DNA from: an uncultured Aquimarina sp.
GTDB taxonomy: Bacteria > Bacteroidota > Bacteroidia > Flavobacteriales > Flavobacteriaceae
NCBI GenBank assembly: GCA_947498705.1
Contig: CANMLW010000002.1
Coordinates: 405,735-469,734, forward strand
Direction: 5' to 3'
DNA length: 64,000 nt
The translations under genes were made by a program, and so were the position numbers. A model generated the notes under the pieces. It was not told the origin of the DNA. It saw nothing but the letters and a program-made list of their open reading frames with translations, and searched no databases. Below, piece after piece: positions 36,961 through 44,384 of this stretch. Within the stretch, counting starts at the first letter, position 1. The number at the start of each line of letters is the position of its first letter.

Positions 36961-37653
36961 ATGAGATATTTATATATAACCATTTTAGCCGCACTATTTT
37001 TTTCTTGTGATAATGAGGAATTTTTAGCGGTAGATTTTCCTTTTAACGATAGTGATTTAGTATTAGAAATACCGATACTAAAATACCCCACAGACAACCT
37101 AATTTGTACAAATTTTGATTTGGAGTTTAAGTGGGATAACTCGTACTCGGTTTTTGGAGGGCCTTATATCTATAGTGTAGAAATTGCCAAAACAAATGAT
37201 TTTAAAGAAGTACTCTTTAATGCATCTACTACAGATAACAGTTTTGCTTTTACATTAGAAAATGAAACCGCTTATTTCTGGAGAGTAAAGGCTCGTGATA
37301 AAAAAGGCTATGAGAGTCCATATTCTCCTGTGCAGTCATTTTTTACAGAGCCGATAGCTATCGTAAATACACTACCAGTAATTTCTTCGGTGATAACACC
37401 TTCTCATGAACAAAATATATCTGGAAGTAATATAACGTTAGGTTGGAGTGCAACAGATGCAGACGAAGATGCTTTGACATATGATGTATACTTTGGCGAA
37501 ACCAACCCTCCTGCATTAGTAGCAGACAATACAGTAGCGTCATCTTATGATGTTACGATCGCTGCTAATAAAACCTATTACTGGAGGGTGGTAGCCAAGG
37601 ATACTAATCAGGGAGTTACCATAAGTCAGATATGGAGTTTTGATACCAATTAG
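36961..37653 (+). CDS. Surface lipoprotein with two FN3-like domains (pair partner 3)
   Basis: A 230-residue third paralogue, with lipobox FFSC followed by DNEEF. It has two FN3-like domains with YFWRVKARDKKG and YYWRVVAKD, and the shared FFTEP linker between them. It starts 12 bp behind the giant gene rather than overlapping it. The terminator at 37734 closes the operon. The first domain is the most diverged of the three lipoproteins, while the second stays close, which fits a variable contact surface in domain 1 (inference). Confidence 0.9.
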   Translation: MRYLYITILAALFFSCDNEEFLAVDFPFNDSDLVLEIPILKYPTDNLICTNFDLEFKWDNSYSVFGGPYIYSVEIAKTNDFKEVLFNASTTDNSFAFTLENETAYFWRVKARDKKGYESPYSPVQSFFTEPIAIVNTLPVISSVITPSHEQNISGSNITLGWSATDADEDALTYDVYFGETNPPALVADNTVASSYDVTIAANKTYYWRVVAKDTNQGVTISQIWSFDTN

Positions 37654-37733
37654 AAGAATAAAAAAAGAGTTTTATAAGTTATTCATAAAATAAAGAAAGT
37701 GTAGAGTAATCGTATTTACTTTCTTATTGTAAG

Positions 37734-37768
37734 AACAGCCATCTATATTTAGATGGCTGTTTTTTTTA
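37734..37768 (+). terminator. Rho-independent terminator
   Basis: AACAGCCATCTA-TATT-TAGATGGCTGTT, a 12-bp perfect stem followed by a T-run, 80 bases behind the stop at 37653. Confidence 0.9.
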
Positions 37769-37771
37769 TTT

Positions 37772-37924
37772 TTAAGAAGAGACGCGACCTTTAGGATCTG
37801 TATCTCTTGAAAATTCATAATTAGAACCTTCTCCCCCAAAAATGCTTCTTGGATTTATTATTGAAAAAGAAGAAAATGTGTTTAAAATGTTTTGTTTACT
37901 CGTTTTATTGTCTTGTGTTTTCAT
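37772..37924 (-). CDS. Small peptide with GG motif, possible RiPP precursor
   Basis: A 50-residue peptide from ATG 37924. The frame is open further upstream, but MKTQDNKTSKQN is preceded by a good promoter, so I prefer this start. The charged, Asn/Ser-rich N-terminal half ends in IFGG (about residues 28-31), followed by a 19-residue Ser/Asp/Gly/Arg-rich tail. This leader-GG-core layout resembles Bacteroidota peptide precursors with double-glycine leaders. The tail has no Cys, so a lanthipeptide is unlikely. No modifying enzyme or intact peptidase-transporter is adjacent. The family is not recognised; the gene call rests on promoter, start and composition. Confidence 0.5.
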   Translation of the reverse strand: MKTQDNKTSKQNILNTFSSFSIINPRSIFGGEGSNYEFSRDTDPKGRVSS

Positions 37925-37955
37925 AATGTATAAATATTTATGAGTAAGTAACTTT

Positions 37956-37984
37956 AAAAGATAGTTTGTTACCATCACTAACAA
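37956..37984 (-). promoter_or_regulatory. Predicted promoter of the small peptide gene
   Basis: On the reverse strand TTG (37982-37984), an 18-base spacer and TATCTTTT (37956-37963) approximate the Bacteroidota -33 TTTG / -7 TAnnTTTG pattern, leaving a leader of about 25 bases before ATG 37924. Confidence 0.45.
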
Positions 37985-38139
37985 TTTTTTTTTCTTCTTG
38001 TTAAAAAATTAACCATGCCTAATAAGCCTAATTAAGATTTAATATTAACAAGTAGTTAATTGATTTCTCTTCTTTATAAATGGTTATTTAAAAAAACAAG
38101 GTAACACTTTATCTAGTTATCATACTTTATTATACAGTA

Positions 38140-38207
38140 CCAGAAAAAATGGAAAGATTTTCTGGAATGTAGTTTTTAATAAGAAGGCATAAATATGCCT
38201 TTTTTCA
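38140..38207 (+). terminator. Two hairpins with a T-run in the leader of the collagen-like lipoprotein gene
   Basis: CCAGAAAA...TTTTCTGG (38140-38165), then AAGGCATA-AA-TATGCCTT with TTTTTT (38184-38206), only 28 bases before the ATG at 38235. The previous operon already ends at 37734. With no room for a promoter between this terminator-like hairpin and the ATG, it may be an attenuator or the end of a small RNA. Confidence 0.45.
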
Positions 38208-38234
38208 TTTTTTTTAACTTAAATATTTAAATCT

Positions 38235-39911
38235 ATGAGACGTAAGCTATTGTATAGTATTTTTTTTAGTGTGTTAACCCTGTTTTTTTCATGTACGGTT
38301 GAGGATGGAATAGATGGAAAAGATGGGATAGACGGTATTGACGGAACAGATGGGACTAATGGTGATGATGGAGAAGATGGTAATGATGGAACCGATGGAG
38401 AGGATGGCGATGACGGAGAAGATGGCAATGATGGAGAAGATGGCAATGATGGAGGGGTAACCTATCTGATCTTAACAGGAACAATAACCAATGAAGAAGC
38501 AGTACAGAAAATTGAAAATAGAATAGGAGAAAATACTCAGTTTGTGGTGATTAAAAATACGACAAACCTTACTCATGTAGATATATCTGGAATTTCTGAA
38601 GCTGTTGAGGTCGAAATTGAAGATAATAAGATATTAGAGACTGTAAATTTTCCTGATTTAACACATGTAGTTTCTCATTTATCGGTGACTAATAATCCTG
38701 TGTTAAACTCATTGCAAATACCCTCTTTAAGTAGTATAACGCAATTGTCTATAGCGAGCAATAAGGGATTGGGAGAATTAAACATTCCTGTTTTAGAAGA
38801 GTTCGTTGATATAATTATAAATTTCAATGATACTCTGGAATCTGTTACCCTACCTATGGTGCAATCTGCTATAAATATATCTACATCACATGTTACTATA
38901 TTTGAGAATGATAATTTGAAAACAATTGAAATACCTCAATTATCAAAAACCGGAACTATAGGAATTTCTTCAAATAAGAACTTAACATCATTAAATATAA
39001 ACGCACTTGATAATGCGTTGAGTGTTGATATTTCGGATAACGCAATTATCCAAAATTTAAATTTTTCTAGTATTGTTAACATTGGTAGTATTACTATTCG
39101 AAGTAACCCTATGGTATCATCATTAAATTTTTCGAATATAGAAACGGTAAATCAAATTAGCATCTCTGATAATGATGGATTGGGAACTTTTAGCTTTCCA
39201 AAAGTTATAGAGATGGGCAATTATGTTTTTCCAGAAGATTATATAACTACAGTGGTAGATGTAAACGATGGTTTACAACCTGTGGTATTATCTGTAAATG
39301 ATAATATGATGTTATTAAATTTTGAAATGCCATTACTAGCAAGTATCGAAGGGGGGATTGATATTAGTGACAATGATACTCTAGAAGAAATTTCTATAGA
39401 GAACACCTTGGATGCAATTACAGGTGGGATTTATATTCGAGGAAACGCTGATGTAGCTGCAATTAATTTTGAAAAAATACAAAGTATACAACTTATAGAA
39501 GTCATATCGAATGACAAATTAGAAACACTTTCATTTCCTTTGTTAACGACTGCGACTTTTACAACCAATGATACATTTTATAATGGTATTGACGTGAGGC
39601 AAAATGCTTCTCTTATTTCTGTGGATTTAAGAGCTTTACGAACGGTAAAAACTAATTTAGATTTTAGTACAAATCAGGTGTTAGCTACCATAAATTTGTC
39701 TTCACTCGAAGAGTTTAGAGAAACTATTATCGTGTTTAACGGGGCACTATCTTCTGCAACTATAAACAGTATCTTGGCACAATTAGTTTCTATTATCCCT
39801 GCAATAACTGGAAAAACTATTGATCTTACAGGAACAGCCACCGGGCAAGGTATTACAGATGGTCAAACATTAATAACAAATGGGAATACAGTGAATGTTG
39901 GAGGGTTGTAA
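38235..39911 (+). CDS. Lipoprotein with acidic collagen-like stalk and L-domain repeats
   Basis: A 558-residue protein with lipobox LFFSC (Cys20). Directly behind it comes a run of about 17 Gly-X-Y-type triplets (DGx, nearly all D/E/N/T; about 22-73). The rest (about 75-540) is leucine-rich, receptor-L-domain-like repeats with recurring LNIPxL / VxIxxNxxL patterns, similar to the L-domain region of the protein at 177. The likely layout is a surface-anchored rod carrying a beta-solenoid. A TPR- or enzyme-like motif is absent. A hairpin at 39961 follows. Confidence 0.88.
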   Translation: MRRKLLYSIFFSVLTLFFSCTVEDGIDGKDGIDGIDGTDGTNGDDGEDGNDGTDGEDGDDGEDGNDGEDGNDGGVTYLILTGTITNEEAVQKIENRIGENTQFVVIKNTTNLTHVDISGISEAVEVEIEDNKILETVNFPDLTHVVSHLSVTNNPVLNSLQIPSLSSITQLSIASNKGLGELNIPVLEEFVDIIINFNDTLESVTLPMVQSAINISTSHVTIFENDNLKTIEIPQLSKTGTIGISSNKNLTSLNINALDNALSVDISDNAIIQNLNFSSIVNIGSITIRSNPMVSSLNFSNIETVNQISISDNDGLGTFSFPKVIEMGNYVFPEDYITTVVDVNDGLQPVVLSVNDNMMLLNFEMPLLASIEGGIDISDNDTLEEISIENTLDAITGGIYIRGNADVAAINFEKIQSIQLIEVISNDKLETLSFPLLTTATFTTNDTFYNGIDVRQNASLISVDLRALRTVKTNLDFSTNQVLATINLSSLEEFRETIIVFNGALSSATINSILAQLVSIIPAITGKTIDLTGTATGQGITDGQTLITNGNTVNVGGL

Positions 39912-39960
39912 TACCAGTAGATTTAAAGCATAAATGGTATAAATCAAAACTTAATTAAAT

Positions 39961-39993
39961 AACCCCTTTAGTAAAGCAACTACTAAAGGGGTT
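39961..39993. terminator. Bidirectional hairpin between convergent genes
   Basis: AACCCCTTTAGTA-AAGCAAC-TACTAAAGGGGTT, a 13-bp perfect stem between the + gene ending at 39911 and the - gene ending at 40021. The U-rich tail is better on the reverse strand (TTATTTAATT). Confidence 0.7.
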
Positions 39994-40020
39994 ATAAAAC
40001 CTGAAATTTAAAAAAAAGCT

Positions 40021-43000
40021 TTATTTCTTGATTACAGAATGGTATTCAGAAATATTCTTTGTAACTATTCTAATATAGTAGACACCTACCCGTCTAATCT
40101 GATCTTCTCCCAGAGTTATTTTTCCAGGATTTTCAGCATATGTTTTTGAGTAGACCTCTTTTCCAAGGACATCATATACAGATAATGTAAAGTTTACTTT
40201 TCCTAATCCACTAACATCCAAAGTAGCTGTATCTTTGAAAGGGTTAGGAGTAAAAATAGATCTTTTGTATTTATCTACCGATTTAACAATATCTCTTGTC
40301 GTAATTAGACCTTGCTCTGGCTCTTTGTTATATGCATAGTCTAATATAGTATATGAAGTACCATCGTTAGAAACCGTAGCATAAAGCCATCCATAATGGG
40401 TTCTTCCACTTACTTTAAAATTAAACCCTATATAACCAGATTTACCATTCCAGTTAGGGTAGTCAGAAGAACTTACCACAAAACTATTTGAGTTGGTCAC
40501 AAAATTGCTTGAAGCATCAACTTTTACCCCATCAGGAAGTAAAGTGATGTTACTAGAATTTTCTTCACATACAACATCTTTATCATAGGTAACCAATCTA
40601 AGGATATTGCCAGATAACCATGGTCCAAAATATCTGCTGTCTCCAATTTCTATTTGGAATGGAGTCCAAACATTGGTAGCACTTACGGTTTGATCTTGAA
40701 TATCTACATATACTACTTCTCCTACAGTAGTAGGAACGCATGGACTACATGTTCCTCCACAATCTACACCTGTTTCATCTCCGTTCTGGATATTATCGTT
40801 ACAAGTAGCCACAGGAGTGTCTGTTATAACGACTGTGTAATCCTCTGTTTCTCCAAAGTTAAAAGAGGTACAAGGAGCTGGGGCATTACTATACCTCATG
40901 ATTACCCGTATTCTTGTACTACCATTGGAAGCATCAGAAGGAACGGTAAATTCTCCTTTTATAGAAGTGTCTTTTGAAGAAGTTTTGCTCCATACCTTTT
41001 CACCCGGATCAGCAAAATCTCCATCTTTATTATAATCTATCCATACACCATAAGCTTCATTATAAACGGTGCTTTTCCATTTTGGAGTGATTGTAAATGT
41101 AGCTACTTTACCTTTTTCAAGGCTGGTAGATAATTCAGTAAAATCATTATATCCATTAGTACCAGAAGTAGACTGCTTATCGATAGTACCTAATTGAAAA
41201 CGACTAATATATTCTTCTGAAGCATTCGATGATATCTCGCAATAAGTAGTAGTAGGACAAGCCGGGCAAGAAGTACCACCACAATCAATACCTGTTTCAT
41301 CTCCGTTCATAATACCGTCATCACATGTTGGATCTGGAGTGTTGTCTTCTCTGGTTACAGTAATCCAATTACTAGAAACATCATAAGTTTCTGTAGCAAG
41401 ACTAGTATCAGATATATTCTTTCCGGTTACACTTAGGGTACCATTATAAGAAATACCATATACTCTACAAATTCCTGCAGTAGCTCCTTCAAAATCATGA
41501 GAAGAGCTTTCTGTAGTCAAGATTTTACCGGTATCATCAGTAATGATGTAACTATAAGTAGCAGCAGATGAGCTTGTATTTTTAAACGTAATTACATCGG
41601 CAACACCATCACCTGTTATGGTAGTAATAGCTGTTTTGTCATCATTTGTCGAAACGGTTGCACCGTCTACAGCAACAGGACAAGAAGGACAAGAAGTACC
41701 ACCACAGTCAATACCAGTTTCATCTCCGTTCATAATACCGTCATCACATGTTGGATCTGGAGTGTTGTCTTCTCTGGTTACAGTAATCCAATTACTAGAA
41801 ACATCATAGGTTTCTGTAGCAAGACTAGTATCAGATATATTCTTTCCGGTTACGCTAAGAGTACCATTATAAGAAATACCATATACTCTACAAATTCCTG
41901 CGGTAGCTCCTTCAAAATCATGAGAAGTACTTTCTGTAGCTAGAATTTTACCTACATCATCAGTAATGATATAGCTGTAATCAGCAGTAGATGAACTGGT
42001 ATTTTTAAAAGTAATTACATCGGCAATACCATCACCAGTTATGGTAGTAACTGCTGTTTTATCATCACTGGTTGCAACTGTAGCACCGTCGACACTTACT
42101 GTACATGGTTCACAAGAAGTACCACCACAATCTATACCCGTTTCATCTCCGTTTTGGATACCATCATTACAAGTAGGTGTTGGGTCATCTCCCTGAGTAA
42201 CGGTAATATAATTTTCTTTGATCTTGGTATCAGCACCAGCGCTATTGGTTACTTTTAGAGTAACTCTATATGTACCTGGAGTTGTATATTTAATTTGTGG
42301 ATCTCTATCATAACTTATAGTAGGAGTACCTCCTTCAAAATTCCATTCCCATCCTGTAACTGTATTTTGTGAGATATCTTTAAAATTAACAAACGCCCCA
42401 CCAGGTACAGATTGTGTGTTTGCTTCAAAATCTGCAATTGGCTTAATGTCTGTCGCATTAACGTATAGATTGTAGTCTTCGACTTCTCCTTCTGGTTTTT
42501 CACCGCAAGGATCTTCATCACCGTTATTGAAACTAAAGAATGATCGTATTCTCATTCTTGATTTTCTTCGTTTAGCATCTGCAGGAACCTTGATCGTGGC
42601 TGTATAAGTACGACTACCCGTATTATTAATTACAGCCGCTTTTTCATTTGCATCCCTAAAGTCTCCATCTTGATTCCAGTCAACCCAAACAGCCACTTTA
42701 TTTCCTTTTCCATCAGCATCTACCGCAAAACCACCAGACGAGGATGTAATAGTGATAGGATAAGATCCATTTCTTTCTACGGTAGTCTGTAAATCACTGT
42801 AGTAGGTATAGTCTCCAGCGGTCGAGGCATTATTAATAGTTCCTATTTGTACGTTAGAAATTCCTCTGGTACCTCCAGAACCATTTACATCTGCACTACA
42901 ATAATCAGGCTCTACTTGACTAACTGTTATATAGTTTTCTTTAGTAACGATATCTTCTCCTTTTGCGTTAGAAACTTTTAAGGTTACTTTATAAGAACCT

Positions 43001-44349
43001 TCGTTATAATAGGTAACTTCTGGGTTTATTTCATTGCTAACAGGAGGAGAGGCACCTTCGAATGTCCAGGAATAATCCAATCCACCACCTTTGGTGGCGT
43101 CTTTAAACTTCACTTTCTCTCCTTCTTCAACCGCAGTTTTATTGGCAGAGAAATCAACCTCTGGTATGGTTGCAGGTTTTATTACTACATAACCTGTCTT
43201 TGTTTGTGTATCCTGATTAGCTCCTTTTGAAACTTTTAGTATAACGTCATAGGTTCCGGCATTGGGATATGAAATTTCAGGATTTTGCTGAGTACTACTA
43301 GCTGTACTTGCTCCTGTAAATGTCCATTCCCAGGCAGTTGGCTCTCCTAATGAAAAGTCTCTAAAAATGATCTTTTCGCCTTCAAAAGCTTCAAGTTTAT
43401 TAGCAGAGAAATCAGATTTTAGATTATTTTCGACAGTGATGTATCCCGTTTTTATCTTTGTAGATGTTCCGTCTGCATTGGTTGCTGCTAACTCGACATT
43501 ATATACTCCTGGGTGCTTATAGGTCACCGTTGGATTTTTAGCGGTACTTGTTGCGGGTGTTCCTCCAGAAAATGTCCATTTCCAACTTGTTGGTGTATTT
43601 TTGGATTGATCGGTAAATGTAACCGATTGATCCGCAGAAATAGCTGTTTTATCAGCAGAAAAATCAACGATTGGCAATAGTACATTTTCTTTACCATAAA
43701 TAATTTTAAGATCATCTATAGCCATCATAATCCCTTTTTCTGGGGTGACATGATGTATTGCAATGTATACTTCTTGATTGGCATAGGCAGAAAGATCAAA
43801 AGAGATACGTTTCCATCCTAAAGAAGAAGTAGTGGGGTGTTTACCTCCTGCTTCTAGATATTCGCCATCAGAAATTTTGGTAAAACTATTAAGATCATTG
43901 GTAGTAGTGGATACCCAAATTTGGTAGCGCTGCCAATATTCATGATAGTTTTGAATATAAAATTCTAATTTTGGAGTTCCGCTCTCTAACTTAACTTTGG
44001 GTGATATGATCCAGTTATCAGCATCTATATCAAAATTACAGCTAAATAAGAGTAGATTGTTACCACTTCTTGGTTTTAACCACCGTTCTGCCATAGGCGG
44101 ATTGGTTGCCTGTGGATTAAATATAGAAAATGCTTTGAGTTTGTCTCCATTCGTCCAACTAATTCCATTAAGCTGGTATTCTTTTTCTTTATCTCCATCT
44201 ACTCCTGTAAATGGATTTGCCTGAGTAGAAAATGAGCTAAAGCTATCCCAGTTTCCCAGTGCATTAATTTGATCTGTGGTATATACTTGTGCAAGAGTTA
44301 ACTGAACATGTGCTACAAGTAGTAAAATACCTAAATATATTTTTTTCAT
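40021..44349 (-). CDS. T9SS-secreted protein with PKD and GEVED domains
   Basis: The frame opens at 44358; MKKIYLGILLLVAHVQLTLA from 44349 is the better signal peptide. About 1442 residues: a cleaved-adhesin/choice-of-anchor-J-like domain (about 30-220), three PKD domains with WxFxGGTP / YKVTLKVSN motifs (220-476), a GEVED-type domain (about 483-633, WVDWNQDGDF and GEVEDYNLYV), a fourth PKD (637-720), four CNDGIQNGDETGIDCGG segments that alternate with two near-identical beta domains (about 727-1007), a second GEVED domain (about 1037-1183), a beta domain, and a type A sorting domain (about 1363-1442, FTPNPFKDTATL). It follows the BNR/CUB gene by about 35 bp on the same strand and is probably co-transcribed with it. 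Function unknown; binding or degradation of a polymer is possible. Confidence 0.9.
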   Translation of the reverse strand: MKKIYLGILLLVAHVQLTLAQVYTTDQINALGNWDSFSSFSTQANPFTGVDGDKEKEYQLNGISWTNGDKLKAFSIFNPQATNPPMAERWLKPRSGNNLLLFSCNFDIDADNWIISPKVKLESGTPKLEFYIQNYHEYWQRYQIWVSTTTNDLNSFTKISDGEYLEAGGKHPTTSSLGWKRISFDLSAYANQEVYIAIHHVTPEKGIMMAIDDLKIIYGKENVLLPIVDFSADKTAISADQSVTFTDQSKNTPTSWKWTFSGGTPATSTAKNPTVTYKHPGVYNVELAATNADGTSTKIKTGYITVENNLKSDFSANKLEAFEGEKIIFRDFSLGEPTAWEWTFTGASTASSTQQNPEISYPNAGTYDVILKVSKGANQDTQTKTGYVVIKPATIPEVDFSANKTAVEEGEKVKFKDATKGGGLDYSWTFEGASPPVSNEINPEVTYYNEGSYKVTLKVSNAKGEDIVTKENYITVSQVEPDYCSADVNGSGGTRGISNVQIGTINNASTAGDYTYYSDLQTTVERNGSYPITITSSSGGFAVDADGKGNKVAVWVDWNQDGDFRDANEKAAVINNTGSRTYTATIKVPADAKRRKSRMRIRSFFSFNNGDEDPCGEKPEGEVEDYNLYVNATDIKPIADFEANTQSVPGGAFVNFKDISQNTVTGWEWNFEGGTPTISYDRDPQIKYTTPGTYRVTLKVTNSAGADTKIKENYITVTQGDDPTPTCNDGIQNGDETGIDCGGTSCEPCTVSVDGATVATSDDKTAVTTITGDGIADVITFKNTSSSTADYSYIITDDVGKILATESTSHDFEGATAGICRVYGISYNGTLSVTGKNISDTSLATETYDVSSNWITVTREDNTPDPTCDDGIMNGDETGIDCGGTSCPSCPVAVDGATVSTNDDKTAITTITGDGVADVITFKNTSSSAATYSYIITDDTGKILTTESSSHDFEGATAGICRVYGISYNGTLSVTGKNISDTSLATETYDVSSNWITVTREDNTPDPTCDDGIMNGDETGIDCGGTSCPACPTTTYCEISSNASEEYISRFQLGTIDKQSTSGTNGYNDFTELSTSLEKGKVATFTITPKWKSTVYNEAYGVWIDYNKDGDFADPGEKVWSKTSSKDTSIKGEFTVPSDASNGSTRIRVIMRYSNAPAPCTSFNFGETEDYTVVITDTPVATCNDNIQNGDETGVDCGGTCSPCVPTTVGEVVYVDIQDQTVSATNVWTPFQIEIGDSRYFGPWLSGNILRLVTYDKDVVCEENSSNITLLPDGVKVDASSNFVTNSNSFVVSSSDYPNWNGKSGYIGFNFKVSGRTHYGWLYATVSNDGTSYTILDYAYNKEPEQGLITTRDIVKSVDKYKRSIFTPNPFKDTATLDVSGLGKVNFTLSVYDVLGKEVYSKTYAENPGKITLGEDQIRRVGVYYIRIVTKNISEYHSVIKK
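41282..42127 (-). repeat. Two 423-bp near-identical coding repeats
   Basis: The unit at about 41282-41704 recurs at about 41705-42127 (141 codons). Long blocks, such as the one around ACAGTAATCCAATTACTAGA, are identical, so the duplication is recent or maintained by gene conversion. Confidence 0.85.
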
Positions 44350-44384
44350 TACGTTCAAATTTTTAATTACCTAACTACATTTGA

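Noticed and set aside
37772..37924. Lanthipeptide precursor call
   Set aside because: The putative core has no cysteine and no lanthionine synthetase gene is near; only the leader-GG layout is suggestive.
38219..38446. Reverse-strand Ser/Pro-rich open frame
   Set aside because: It is the complement of the collagen-like Gly-triplet repeat on the + strand; the pattern follows from that repeat.
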